This document shows, in pieces, positions 42,991 to 52,382 of a DNA stretch of 54,329 bases. Positions within the stretch are counted from its first letter, which is position 1; every line of letters starts with the position of its first letter. The position numbers were made by a program, and so were the translations under genes. Origin of the DNA: Spirochaeta sp. (GTDB taxonomy: Bacteria; Spirochaetota; Spirochaetia; DSM-27196; Alkalispirochaetaceae); the NCBI GenBank assembly GCA_007130865.1, contig SLRR01000014.1, forward strand, positions 1 through 54,329, in the 5' to 3' direction. The notes under the pieces are model-generated. The model did no database searches. It saw only the letters and a program-made list of their open reading frames with translations, and was not told the origin of the DNA.

Positions 42991-44621
42991 ACGAAACGCT
43001 CCAAACAAACCTGGACGCCCTGGACCGGGCGTATCCGGAGTGCGCGCAGAACGTTCGCCGGGCAGTACCGTCCCCGCGTCTCACGCCGGTAACGACCCGG
43101 GACGGGCAGATCAGCCTGGAGATACAGGGCGGGAGAGCACTGCACTCCCGGTACAACCCCGACCGGGAAGCCCGTCGTTTACTGCAGACTGCGATCTCCG
43201 ACCGCGTGGCGACTGTGGTGCTCCTCGGGCTGGGAGCCGGTTTTGTACTGAGACGTCTCCTGTTGGACTACCCCGCCGTGATGGTGGTGGTGGTGGAGCG
43301 TTCCTGGTCGACGATCCGTACGATACTCGCCACGATCAACCTGGCGGAGGACCTCACCGGCGAGCGTCTGGTACTTACGGTGGATCCGATCGACCTGCAA
43401 CGTCGGTTGCAGTCATACCACCAGCCCCTGATACGGCCCGGGCTGGTGGTGCTTCCCCTGGTTCCGTGGACGGAGGACAAAGAAAACCGGCAACATTTCC
43501 AGGATTGTCGCGCCGCGGTGGAGGTGCTTCTCCGGACGGAGGAACGGGAGCGCTTCACGATCGCACGGTTCGGTTTGCGCTGGCTCGTCCACTCGATCCA
43601 CAACAGCCGCTACATGACGGACCGGGCGACCACCCGGGAGACGAAGGACCGGTTGTGCGAACGGATCGCCACAAAGCGCGTCACGGTGGTCGCCGCCGGT
43701 CCGGGGCTGGATCAATTCCTTGAGAGGCGCCGCGTCGCCCCGGGGGACCTGCTGGTTTCCGTAGATACCGCGCTCCCGGCGCTCCTCCAGCGAGGTATCA
43801 CACCGGACGCAGTGGTAGTGCTGGACCCCCAGGCGTGGAGCGTTCTGCATCTGCGCGGATCCGTACCGGAGAGGACGATCTTGCTCCTGGACGGCGGTGT
43901 GGTCCCCGCGGTGGCACGGCAGGTACCGGCCGGGTCGGTCCTGTGGTTCTTCGGATCCCACCCGCTGCACCAGTTGCTGTACCTCGCGGGGGCGCCGCTC
44001 CACATCGCTCCGGGTTCGCCCGAGTCGGTTACGGAAGCAGCTGTGCTCCTGGTCCGCGCCGCCGGAGCGGCCGAAGTGACCGTGGCAGGCGCCGACGGCG
44101 GATACCCGCGCGGCACGACTTACGCCGCCGGCACGTACCATCACACAGTGGCCAACCGCGGCGCGTACCGTCTCCTGCCGGAATCACACTTTTTTGCCCG
44201 CACCGTGTACCCTCACACCCGCATCCACGATGGAGAACACCGCGCCTCGGCGGAAGGCCCGTTCTTTTCCACCGGGGATATGTCCAACCGGACGGAGCGG
44301 ATCCGGTTGGCAAGAGAAACAGCGGTCTCCCCGTTGGAGACACACCCGGGAGACCGGGAGTTCGCGCCGTCACGGTTCTGGGCCGACCACGCCGGGGAGC
44401 TCGCCGGGACGATCGATCGTCTGCGCGCCCTGGGCGGTCCCGGTTCAACACCTGTTCCTTCGATAATGCGGGCCCTGGGACCGCATGGTATAGCCCATCT
44501 ACCGGTATTCGGGCGGCTGAACCGCGATGAGTTCTCCCCGGATACACTCATCCCGCGTCTGATAGATACGTTCAGAACGGTTCAGGGTTTCATTTTGGCC
44601 GAAAATCGCCGATACTCCTAG
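42987..44621 (+). CDS. DUF115 / motility-associated factor glycosyltransferase-like protein
   Basis: 544 residues from ATG 42987. The DUF115 features are clear: LHSRYNPDREARR, LLGLGAGFVLRRLL, VTVVAAGPGLDQFLERRR, LVSVDTALPALLQRGI and PDAVVVLDPQ, then AGADGGYPRGTTYAAGT. In flagellated bacteria these Maf proteins are associated with flagellin glycosylation, and the family also includes MptE-like pterin diphosphokinases; which applies here is not decided by sequence. It follows its divergent paralogue with an ATGA overlap and is followed after five bases by the membrane protein. Confidence 0.85.
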   Translation: MNETLQTNLDALDRAYPECAQNVRRAVPSPRLTPVTTRDGQISLEIQGGRALHSRYNPDREARRLLQTAISDRVATVVLLGLGAGFVLRRLLLDYPAVMVVVVERSWSTIRTILATINLAEDLTGERLVLTVDPIDLQRRLQSYHQPLIRPGLVVLPLVPWTEDKENRQHFQDCRAAVEVLLRTEERERFTIARFGLRWLVHSIHNSRYMTDRATTRETKDRLCERIATKRVTVVAAGPGLDQFLERRRVAPGDLLVSVDTALPALLQRGITPDAVVVLDPQAWSVLHLRGSVPERTILLLDGGVVPAVARQVPAGSVLWFFGSHPLHQLLYLAGAPLHIAPGSPESVTEAAVLLVRAAGAAEVTVAGADGGYPRGTTYAAGTYHHTVANRGAYRLLPESHFFARTVYPHTRIHDGEHRASAEGPFFSTGDMSNRTERIRLARETAVSPLETHPGDREFAPSRFWADHAGELAGTIDRLRALGGPGSTPVPSIMRALGPHGIAHLPVFGRLNRDEFSPDTLIPRLIDTFRTVQGFILAENRRYS

Positions 44622-44626
44622 ACGAG

Positions 44627-45790
44627 ATGAAGCGTCGCCTGCTGTTACGCGTCTATATCGTCGCGGTAGTTCTGGCTTTCCTCGCGATCGCGGTATCCGT
44701 CGTATGGCGCGCCGGTACAACCCGGGCGTTCCAGTACCAGCAGGCCGCGGAGAGCTTCCGCGAACTTTCCCGGGAAACCGCCGGTCTCTGGCAGACGGTC
44801 CCCCTGGATAAGGCGGCACAGACGCTGGCGCGGCGGATCGTCGTGCCCGGAAAACCACGGCCGGTAATGGTGGGCGTTTCCGCGTTTGACACCGGATTCG
44901 ACTATCTCTGGGCCACGGACAATCGATTTGTCCCGGCGGGATTCGATCCGAAATACGCCGAGGGCTTTCCCGAGCACGTAGGGACCTGGAACCACGCACG
45001 GTTTGTCCGTACCTTTGAGGTGCCCCACGGCGAACACCGCATGATGACCGCCCTCTACCCTCTTCTCCCACGGTCTTCACTATACGAGATACTCCGGGAT
45101 GCGCTGTACGCCGCCCTGGTCGTGCTGGTTGTCACGATCCTCGTAGCGCTGGTGGCGCTCCTCAAGGGGCGCACCGCCGCGGAAGCAGGGCCGTTACCGG
45201 AGCGAGGACCTGCTCCGGAACCGATCATCCCGCAGAATCAGCCCTCGGCGCGGCGCGCTACACCCGCCACACCCGCCACACCCGCCACACCCGACGCCGG
45301 TGGTTCCGCGAAGATCCAACCGGAGGAACGGCTGCGGGAGCGGCTCGATGCCGAGCTGGAGCGAGCCGGCTTCTCCGAACAGGACCTGTCCGTAGCGATT
45401 ATCGAGTTCACCGGGGACGCCCGGGACGAAGCGATCTATCGCGAACAATGTGAGGCGGTACGATCGTTTTTCGTGTTCAAGGATCTCTGCTTTGAGACCG
45501 AGGGTAACGCCCTGGTCGTACTCATACCGAACTCGACCCTCTCGGAAGCGCTGGGGCTGATGGAACGGTTTCAACGTCACTTCTGGGAGCAGCGCGTACT
45601 CTGGAACCGTGAACAGGCGGACTTCCACGCGGGCGTTTCCGCCCGAGCCGCCCGCCTGGTGGACGCCGATCGGATTCTCGGGGAGTGCCGCGCCGCATTG
45701 CGGCAGAGCCGGAATACCCCCGGACGAATCGTGGGGTTCCAGCCGGATCCGCAGAAGTACCGGGAGTTCCTCACCCACCGTCCGGCCTAG
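44627..45790 (+). CDS. Membrane protein with degenerate GGDEF-like domain
   Basis: 387 residues. A first membrane helix (9-28), about 120 periplasmic residues, a second helix (about 157-178, YAALVVLVVTILVALVALL), a linker containing ATPATPATP, then a cytoplasmic domain (about 230-387). That domain has the order of a GGDEF domain (LSVAIIEFTGDARDEAIY; AVRSFFVFKDLCF; GNALVVLIPN; FHAGVSARAARLVDADRILGECRAAL). The active-site loop reads TEGNALVVLIP instead of GGDEFVVLLP, so it should not make cyclic di-GMP. It closes the DUF115 operon, and its end overlaps the convergent rnz gene by 20 bases. Confidence 0.72.
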   Translation: MKRRLLLRVYIVAVVLAFLAIAVSVVWRAGTTRAFQYQQAAESFRELSRETAGLWQTVPLDKAAQTLARRIVVPGKPRPVMVGVSAFDTGFDYLWATDNRFVPAGFDPKYAEGFPEHVGTWNHARFVRTFEVPHGEHRMMTALYPLLPRSSLYEILRDALYAALVVLVVTILVALVALLKGRTAAEAGPLPERGPAPEPIIPQNQPSARRATPATPATPATPDAGGSAKIQPEERLRERLDAELERAGFSEQDLSVAIIEFTGDARDEAIYREQCEAVRSFFVFKDLCFETEGNALVVLIPNSTLSEALGLMERFQRHFWEQRVLWNREQADFHAGVSARAARLVDADRILGECRAALRQSRNTPGRIVGFQPDPQKYREFLTHRPA

Positions 45791-46739
45791 CGTCGTTCCG
45801 ATCTTCCTCGTAGGGGATCTCCAGGTGCATCTGGTCGCGAGAGAGGAACGTTTCGGGAAACTCCTCCCTTGCTTCCTTGAGAAGCACCCGCAGTTGTCGG
45901 TTCGTAAACCGGGGGCTGTAATGGATCAGTCCCATGCGTTTTATCCCTCCCGCAGATCGGGCAAGCCGCGCCGCATCCCGGGCGGTCATGTGCTTCTTGG
46001 CAACCGCGCTCTCGCGGTTTTCCTCGTCGAACATTCCCTCGCTGATCAGCAGGTCCGAGTCGGCGATATGCGGAATCACCGTCCTGGTAGGAAGCGTATC
46101 GGTCATGAACGTGAACTTGCGTCCCTTCCGCGGTGGCCCCAGGACGTTCTCCGGCCTCACCTCTTCTCCCCGGGAATTGCGAACCACCCTGCCGCTTTGC
46201 AGTTCCGCCCATAACGGACCCCGGGGTACCGCGGCAGCCTCGGCTCGTTCCGGATAAAAGACCCCCGGCCGGGGGTCTTCCACCAGCGTGTATCCTACAC
46301 ACGTGCGGGAATGTCTCAGCGGAAACGAGTACACCGAGTATCCGTCACCACGGTACACCTCCCCCGGGAGGTCGGGATCCTGGATCTCCTGAACCCGGAT
46401 CTCGTAGTTGATGTACATGTTGAGCGCGGACCGGTTGGCTTCCACATATTCCCTGAGCGCAGGAGGACCGATCAGGTAGAGCGGTTCCTGCCGGTCAACC
46501 TGGCTCGAAAGCATGAGCATACCGGGGAGGCCGGTAATGTGGTCGGCGTGCGTATGAGAAATAAATATCGCGTTGATTCGCTTCCACTTGAGGTTGAGCG
46601 CCCGCAAACTGACCTGTGTTCCCTCTCCGCAATCAAAGAGAAACACCTCACCCTCGCGACGCAACAGGACCGAGGTAAGATGCCGATTCGGCAACGGCAT
46701 CATCCCGCCGGTACCAAGGATAAAAGCTTCCATATTCAT
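45771..46739 (-). CDS. rnz: Ribonuclease Z
   Basis: About 322 residues from ATG 46739 (MNMEAFILGTGG). The beta-lactamase-fold motifs are complete: FDCGEGTQ, SHTHADHITGLPG (HxHxDH), FMTDT, SEGMF and the distal His in LIHYSPRF. RNase Z removes the 3' trailer of tRNA precursors. ATG 46733 is an alternative start two codons later. The gene lies on the minus strand between converging and same-strand neighbours and has its own promoter. Confidence 0.92.
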   Translation of the reverse strand: MNMEAFILGTGGMMPLPNRHLTSVLLRREGEVFLFDCGEGTQVSLRALNLKWKRINAIFISHTHADHITGLPGMLMLSSQVDRQEPLYLIGPPALREYVEANRSALNMYINYEIRVQEIQDPDLPGEVYRGDGYSVYSFPLRHSRTCVGYTLVEDPRPGVFYPERAEAAAVPRGPLWAELQSGRVVRNSRGEEVRPENVLGPPRKGRKFTFMTDTLPTRTVIPHIADSDLLISEGMFDEENRESAVAKKHMTARDAARLARSAGGIKRMGLIHYSPRFTNRQLRVLLKEAREEFPETFLSRDQMHLEIPYEEDRNDARPDGG

Positions 46740-46779
46740 GTCGGAGCGGTAATGTACCACGCGGGACCGGTCGTGTCAC
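46740..46779 (-). promoter_or_regulatory. Leaderless-type promoter of rnz
   Basis: GTGACA (46779-46774), 17 bases, TACATT (46756-46751), then eleven bases to ATG 46739. No Shine-Dalgarno is present. The predicted leader is about four bases, the longest of this group. Confidence 0.5.
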
Positions 46780-46782
46780 CGG

Positions 46783-46815
46783 AAAAAAAGGCTGCCGGGG
46801 GAGTTCCCGGCAGCC
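46783..46815 (-). terminator. Rho-independent terminator after the two-helix membrane protein gene
   Basis: On the minus strand GGCTGCCGGG, a six-base loop, CCCGGCAGCC and a seven-T run. It is a perfect ten-pair stem. It ends the 46896-47312 gene before the rnz promoter. A second GC-rich hairpin without T-run lies at about 46829-46853. Confidence 0.9.
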
Positions 46816-46895
46816 GCCTCCTTTTCCGCGGCGGGAACGATCCGTCGCGGTAAAAAACCGATTTCAGGGCAAGCAGTATACCACGGATCCGCCGT

Positions 46896-47312
46896 TTACA
46901 GTTCGTTTTCCAACCACTCACGGTAAACCCGCCGGGAGAGCCCTCGAGCCCGCACGGAAGCCACCAGGAACAGGAGCGCCCCGACCGCACCGGACAGCAG
47001 CACCGCCGCGATACCGCTCTCTCCGCTCGGAGTGGCGCCGAGAAGAAGCAGCAAGCCCGCGAGAACCACGGTACCACCGCCCAGCCAGACCGGGATCAGC
47101 GCGACCAGTGCCCGGCGTCGCCGGTACCGGTCGATCGCCTGCTCTGTAAGCTGGATCCACCGAAACGCGTCCGTCGCGGACACGTCGTGAGAGCTCTGCA
47201 CCGACTCGCCGAGCGATACAGGATCCACTCCGTCTCGCAACCCCGTCACGATCTCCGGTAGTGCGTGCCGGTACTCCGCCTGCATCTGTCGTTCCCGTTC
47301 GGCCACCGTCAT
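46896..47312 (-). CDS. Small two-helix membrane protein of unknown function
   Basis: 138 residues. A cytoplasmic helical N-terminus (residues 1-65, no family recognised) is followed by two membrane helices (ALIPVWLGGGTVVLAGLLLLLG; IAAVLLSGAVGALLFLVASV) joined by a short loop, and a basic C-terminus. It is conserved-looking in composition but I cannot name it. TACTTT lies six bases before ATG 47312 and no Shine-Dalgarno is seen, so it too may be leaderless. A strong terminator follows, and hisS diverges 120 bases upstream. Confidence 0.65.
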   Translation of the reverse strand: MTVAERERQMQAEYRHALPEIVTGLRDGVDPVSLGESVQSSHDVSATDAFRWIQLTEQAIDRYRRRRALVALIPVWLGGGTVVLAGLLLLLGATPSGESGIAAVLLSGAVGALLFLVASVRARGLSRRVYREWLENEL

Positions 47313-47432
47313 GAAAAAAAAGTACCGCTTCCGAGACCCGGACGGCCAGTACCACGACGGACCGGCACATGGGATATCGTAAAACGAACAGCGGGGTTAC
47401 CCGAACGCCTACATTCGCTATACTTGCGATAT
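47313..47432. promoter_or_regulatory. Divergent promoters, small membrane protein and hisS
   Basis: Plus: TATACT (47419-47424) lies eight bases before the hisS ATG 47433, with a weak -35 TTACCC (47397-47402). Minus: TACTTT (47324-47319) lies six bases before ATG 47312. Neither gene has a Shine-Dalgarno. No T-box or other leader RNA fits in the hisS leader. Confidence 0.45.
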
Positions 47433-48731
47433 ATGCAGATCACACCGAAGATACTTAAAGGGTTCCGGGATTTTTTACCGGACGGCGAGATCCGCCGGAA
47501 ACAACTGGTGCACATACTGGAAGACCAGTTCCGGTTATTCGGTTTTGTTCCGATCGATACTCCCGTCCTGGAGTACGCCGAGGTGCTGCTCGGCAAGGGC
47601 GGTGGAGAGACAGACAAACAGGTCTACCGGTTTGAAGACCACGGCAATCGCGACGTAGCGATGCGTTTTGACTTGACCGTACCGTTCGCCCGGTATATGG
47701 CGATGCACCGCAATGAGCTCTACCTGCCGTTCAAGCGATTCCACGTAAACAAAGTGTTCCGAGGTGAGAACACTCAGCGCGGCCGTTACCGCGAGTTCAT
47801 GCAGTGCGATTTTGATATCGTCGGCACGGAAACGCTCTCGTCGGACCTGGACATCATACTGATGATCGTCTCCGCGTTCAGCGCACTGGGTGTACCGGGA
47901 GTCTCCGTACATATCTCGCACCGGGGCGTCTTCAACCAATTCCTGCAGGTACATGGTGCAGCTCACCAGAGCGAAGAGATCCTGCGCGTCGTGGACAAAT
48001 TGCGCAAGGTCGGCGAGGAGCAGACCCTTCAGACCCTGACGGAGCTGACGGACCGCGACACCGCGAAAAAGACGCTCGCGTTCATCAACGCCGACGGAAC
48101 GTACCAGGAGATCCTGGATACGATCGAGGAACTCAGTGGTGGCCCGGGACCCGAAAGCACGCGTCTCCGCGAGATCGGCGAGGCGCTGCCGGAACTCGTA
48201 CCGGATAACACGGTCGTTCTGGATCCGTCTATTACTCGCGGACTGGACTACTATACCGGGGTCGTGTTCGAGACGTTCCTTACCGGGGCGGAATCGATCG
48301 GTTCCGTGTGTTCCGGTGGCCGGTACGACGACCTGGTCTCCCTGTACAGCCGCGAATCGATGCCCGGCGTAGGAGCTTCGATCGGTCTGGACCGACTCCT
48401 GGCCGCGCTGGACGAGCTGGAGGTCGCCACCGGCGACACCTCCGCAGCGGAGGTTCTTATCACGATGCAGGATCCGGACCTGACCGCGCACTACCACCGA
48501 ATCGCCACCGTGTTCCGGGCAGCGGGTGTGCGAGCGGAGGTATACCCGGACCCGCAGAAACTCGGAAAGCAGTTCGCCTTTGCAGAACGCAAGGGTATTC
48601 CCCTGGCGGCGATCTGCGGACCGGAGGAACGACGAAAAGGAACAGTGAACCTGCGGGTCCTGGCAACCCGGGAGAACAAGGAAGGCCTGGATCTGGATCA
48701 CGCGATCGAGGCGGTACGGAACCTGGCGTGA
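47433..48731 (+). CDS. hisS: Histidine--tRNA ligase
   Basis: 432 residues from ATG 47433 (MQITPKILKGFRDFLP). Class II motif 2 (KVFRGENTQRGRYREFMQCDFDIVG, core RGRYREFMQCD) and the histidine-specific loops SITRGLDYYTGVVFE and SVCSGGRYDDL are present, with the anticodon-binding domain at the C-terminus. It charges tRNA-His. The end overlaps the helicase start by one base (TGATG), so the two genes are probably translated together. The frame upstream to 47265 is not part of the gene. Confidence 0.95.
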   Translation: MQITPKILKGFRDFLPDGEIRRKQLVHILEDQFRLFGFVPIDTPVLEYAEVLLGKGGGETDKQVYRFEDHGNRDVAMRFDLTVPFARYMAMHRNELYLPFKRFHVNKVFRGENTQRGRYREFMQCDFDIVGTETLSSDLDIILMIVSAFSALGVPGVSVHISHRGVFNQFLQVHGAAHQSEEILRVVDKLRKVGEEQTLQTLTELTDRDTAKKTLAFINADGTYQEILDTIEELSGGPGPESTRLREIGEALPELVPDNTVVLDPSITRGLDYYTGVVFETFLTGAESIGSVCSGGRYDDLVSLYSRESMPGVGASIGLDRLLAALDELEVATGDTSAAEVLITMQDPDLTAHYHRIATVFRAAGVRAEVYPDPQKLGKQFAFAERKGIPLAAICGPEERRKGTVNLRVLATRENKEGLDLDHAIEAVRNLA

Positions 48732-51328
48732 TGAAACCGGAAGACCTTCCCGTCTATCAGCAGAAGGACCGAATCCTGACCGCGCTGGCGGATCACCGCG
48801 TCGTTGTCGTGGAAAGTCCCACCGGTAGCGGTAAAACGACGCAGCTCCCGATCATCCTTCACGAAGCGGGGTATTCCCGCGATGGTGTCCTCGGAATCAC
48901 GCAACCGCGACGGATCGCGGCGGTCTCGGTAAGCGCTTTTGTCGCGCGCCAGCTCGACACCCCGATGCCGGGCCTGGTGGGATACAAGATGCGCTTCGAC
49001 GATCACACAACGCGGGAGACACGGATAAAGATCATGACCGACGGGATCCTGCTGCAGGAGATCAAAGCGGACGAACGGCTGAGCGACTACAGCGTGATCA
49101 TGGTGGACGAAGCGCACGAGCGGAGCCTCAACATCGACTTTGTCCTGGGGTTGCTCAAGCGGGCGATGGCGTTGCGCGACGACCTGAGGGTAATCGTCTC
49201 GTCCGCCACTATCAACGCGGAGGTGTTCAGCAGGTATTTTGACTCCTGTCCGGTTGTACAGATCGAGACGCCGATGTACCCGGTGCAGATCGTCTACGAC
49301 AACCCGCTCGGGGGCGGATCGGTGGAGAAAGCTCTTGAAGCCGATTCCCGATACCACGAAGGCCGTGGGCGCGGAGCAAACCGGCGGGTCCGGCAGGAAG
49401 CGGTGAACGACGTCCGGCTCGACCGGATAACCGCTATCGTGAAACGCGTCCTCAAGGACGAATACTCCGGAGATATACTGATCTTTCTCCCGGGCGAGCA
49501 GATGATCAAGGACTGCATCACCCGGCTTTATTCCCTCCCGCAGCGGGAGAAGCTGTACATCCTGCCCCTTTACGGACGGTTGAGCAAAGAGGAGCAGGAC
49601 CAGGTGTTTCCGCCCGCACCGGAAGACCGCACGAAGGTGGTGGTGGCTACCAACATCGCGGAGACGAGCATCACTATCGACGGCATAACGGTGGTGATCG
49701 ACAGCGGCCTCTCCAAGGTCAACTATTACAACCCCAGGACCTATACGTCCGCTCTGGTGGAAGGTCCGATCTCAAAAGCCGGAGCGGATCAGCGGCGAGG
49801 GCGCGCAGGACGAACCCGTCCGGGCCGGTGTTACCGACTCTACAGCCGCGACGACTACGAGAACCGGCCGCTCTTCCAGGAAGACGAGATATACCGCACG
49901 GACCTCTCGGAAGTGGTCCTGCGCATGGCGGAACTAGGCATCCGGGACTACGAGGACTTCGATTTTATATCGTCCCCGGGTCGCGGCAATATCCTCGCCG
50001 CCGTGGAGACGCTGCGCCTGTTGGACGCGCTCGACGACAAGCGGGAGCTGACCGAGACGGGCCGAATCATGGCGGTTTTTCCGCTGCTGCCACGACACTC
50101 CCGGATCATCGTGGAGGCGGTCCATCGGTACCCGGATGTGCTCGAGGAGGTGCTCGTGGCGGTATCGTTCCTCACCTCCGCCACACCGTTCGTTCTTCCC
50201 CCGGGAGAAGAGGTGGAAGCGCGCCAGGCGCACCACCGGTACCGCGACGAACTCGGGGATTTTGTCAGTTACCTGCGGCTGTTCGAGGCGTACAACGCAA
50301 CCCCGGACCGGACCAGGTTCTGCGAGGACCGATACCTGGACGCGCGTACGATGGCGGAGATCGCCAACGTTAACCAGCAGCTCTCGGAAATCGTCTCCGA
50401 TATGGAGATTCCGATCGGCGGCGGCGGTCCCCGCTGGGAGTACCTCGCGGCGATCGCCCGGGGCTTGATCCAGTTTGTTTGTATCAGCACGGGCCGGGGC
50501 GTATACCAGAGCCTCACGGCGGAACGTATCCAGATCCACCCGGGGTCCGGGCTTTTCCGGGAAACGCCGCAGTTCATCGTGGCCGGGGAAATCGTGCATA
50601 CGAGCCGTACCTACGCTCGTAGCGTGTCTCCGCTGAAGAAGGAATGGCTGCGAACCGTATCGGAGGAACTCTACCAGGGGCTCCGCCGCAGTCGGGACGA
50701 CCAAAAGGGACGGAGGAAAGGCGATGAGCAGGACCGAGACCGAGCCGAGCGGGAGGAAAAGCGCGATACCACCTGGCAGATCGCCGTGGGGGGGCGCACG
50801 TTCACGCTCAAACCGTACAAAGGCAAAAAGAAGATCGCGATAATACCCTACAAAGACCTGGTCGACCTCTGCCGGAACGGTGTACCACAGGTGTCCGGAG
50901 CAACGGGCAACGTGAGGGCCCGGGTGGAACTGCAGGAATACACGCTCCTGCCGGGAGTTCGACTGGCGACGATCCTGCGCGTCGGTCCATACCTGGAGTC
51001 ACCTCCCCGGATTCTCCGGGAATGGCCGCAGTCCGTTCGTTACGCCGTGGCCGACGACGCGGGCACCCTGGTGGAGCACCTGCGGGACATTCTCCAGCTC
51101 GCCCCGGCAAAACGGAAGACGAAGCAGCTCGGGTTCCTGGCACTCTACAGTTCCCGCGACGGCCGTTACTGGTTCAAACCCAACCGGAGCTTCATAAGCG
51201 CCGTACACGAGAGCCTGGCGAGCATGGAACAGCTGATCGACGACCTCAAGGAACAGGAGCACCGGGTGTACGCCGAATCCGTAGGCGAAACCTACCGGCG
51301 CCTCACCACAATCATCGAGCAGGACTGA
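48731..51328 (+). CDS. DEAH-box helicase (HrpA-like)
   Basis: 865 residues from ATG 48731. Motifs: Walker A SPTGSGKTTQLP near residue 33, TQPRRIAAVS, DEAH near residue 126 (VMVDEAHERSL), SATIN, then VVVATNIAETSITIDGI and QRRGRAGRTRPGRCYRLYS, the DEAH/RHA signature. A winged-helix and OB-fold region follows. It unwinds RNA or mRNA-ribosome complexes; HrpA of E. coli is about 1300 residues, so this is a shorter form. An Arg/Glu-rich charged insert (about 660-680, DQKGRRKGDEQDRDRAEREE) lies before the C-terminal domain. Confidence 0.92.
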   Translation: MKPEDLPVYQQKDRILTALADHRVVVVESPTGSGKTTQLPIILHEAGYSRDGVLGITQPRRIAAVSVSAFVARQLDTPMPGLVGYKMRFDDHTTRETRIKIMTDGILLQEIKADERLSDYSVIMVDEAHERSLNIDFVLGLLKRAMALRDDLRVIVSSATINAEVFSRYFDSCPVVQIETPMYPVQIVYDNPLGGGSVEKALEADSRYHEGRGRGANRRVRQEAVNDVRLDRITAIVKRVLKDEYSGDILIFLPGEQMIKDCITRLYSLPQREKLYILPLYGRLSKEEQDQVFPPAPEDRTKVVVATNIAETSITIDGITVVIDSGLSKVNYYNPRTYTSALVEGPISKAGADQRRGRAGRTRPGRCYRLYSRDDYENRPLFQEDEIYRTDLSEVVLRMAELGIRDYEDFDFISSPGRGNILAAVETLRLLDALDDKRELTETGRIMAVFPLLPRHSRIIVEAVHRYPDVLEEVLVAVSFLTSATPFVLPPGEEVEARQAHHRYRDELGDFVSYLRLFEAYNATPDRTRFCEDRYLDARTMAEIANVNQQLSEIVSDMEIPIGGGGPRWEYLAAIARGLIQFVCISTGRGVYQSLTAERIQIHPGSGLFRETPQFIVAGEIVHTSRTYARSVSPLKKEWLRTVSEELYQGLRRSRDDQKGRRKGDEQDRDRAEREEKRDTTWQIAVGGRTFTLKPYKGKKKIAIIPYKDLVDLCRNGVPQVSGATGNVRARVELQEYTLLPGVRLATILRVGPYLESPPRILREWPQSVRYAVADDAGTLVEHLRDILQLAPAKRKTKQLGFLALYSSRDGRYWFKPNRSFISAVHESLASMEQLIDDLKEQEHRVYAESVGETYRRLTTIIEQD

Positions 51329-51356
51329 GCGCCGACGCGACGCACCATAGCTCGCG

Positions 51357-52382
51357 TCACTCGTAGATCGTGAGCCGATACGCTCCTTCACCGTCATAAA
51401 AGGGGGTGACAAATATGCGATACGTCTCGGTGCTGGGCAGAACGACGTCGATCAGGCTGTTCAGGTTGTCACCGCTGTCGTCGTCCATTGCAAAGTGACG
51501 GCCGTCGGCATAGCTCAAGTAGAGCACGGGGTCAAAATCTTCCGACTCCAGAGAAATCGTCACGGACTGCCCCATCCGTCCGGCAAACTCGTACACCTCA
51601 AACAGTCTTCCGTCATAGGCACGTCGTCCATCCGCTCGAAGCCTGCCGTTGTACCGTGCCGTAACGGTGCGATCAAAGGGGGACAGGCGCAGCTCGTAAG
51701 ATCCGGTGCTTTCTCCCAGGGCGCTCGTGGCTACCACGATCGCGGAACCGCTCTCTTCAAAGAGATAAACCAGTCGACTGTTGAAACCGCGCCCACTATC
51801 ATCGTCATAGCGCGTACGCCCCTGCTCGCCGATCACCTCGATGAACGCATCGAAATCCTCCGAGATCAGGTCAAGAATCACCCGGTCCCCGGCCTCTCCG
51901 GTGACGTAGTAGTGGTGGGCGATCCGATCTCGATGAAAGTCCTGCTTCCGCAAAGTAGAAGCCACCCGATCTCCCACGGACAGGCGCTGCGGCTGCGGAA
52001 GCTCCGTCACCGTAAGCGTATATGGTCCTTCCTGATTCCGGTAGAACGAGGATACCGTCAACACCAGGTGTCCCGTGGCAGGCATCATCCGCAGAAAACC
52101 GGCGTTCAGACCGTCGTAATCATCGTTGCTCACGGTTGTCCCGTCCGGCAGGACCGCATCGATCCAGGTGTCGATCGACGAGGACGCGGCGATCACCTCC
52201 ACGAAGGCTCCCTCCCGGACGAGAACGCGGTAGGTGTTTCTCGGGGCATCGTCCGGTGCCCCGCCGTCGTCCAGGAGGACCGTACCGGCGGTCCGGAACA
52301 GAACCTCTTCATCCGCGAAAAGCACCGGGACGGAAAGGAACCCTGCAAGCAGCACAAGTGAAACAAAGCGTATGCATCTCAT
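51357..52382 (-). CDS. Exported protein with repeated PPC-like domains
   Basis: 341 residues with a signal peptide (CIRFVSLVLLAGFLSVPVLFA). Three beta-sandwich repeats of about 100 residues follow, each with a D-rich turn: NDDYDGLNAGFL, YDDDSGRGFNSRL and MDDDSGDNLNSLI, and closing strands such as PYTLTV, SYELRLS and AYRLTIYE. This fits bacterial pre-peptidase C-terminal (PPC) domains, which bind surfaces or Ca, here without a peptidase. GGAG lies nine bases before ATG 52382, and the start overlaps the aroB stop, so aroB and this gene are co-transcribed. Confidence 0.75.
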   Translation of the reverse strand: MRCIRFVSLVLLAGFLSVPVLFADEEVLFRTAGTVLLDDGGAPDDAPRNTYRVLVREGAFVEVIAASSSIDTWIDAVLPDGTTVSNDDYDGLNAGFLRMMPATGHLVLTVSSFYRNQEGPYTLTVTELPQPQRLSVGDRVASTLRKQDFHRDRIAHHYYVTGEAGDRVILDLISEDFDAFIEVIGEQGRTRYDDDSGRGFNSRLVYLFEESGSAIVVATSALGESTGSYELRLSPFDRTVTARYNGRLRADGRRAYDGRLFEVYEFAGRMGQSVTISLESEDFDPVLYLSYADGRHFAMDDDSGDNLNSLIDVVLPSTETYRIFVTPFYDGEGAYRLTIYE

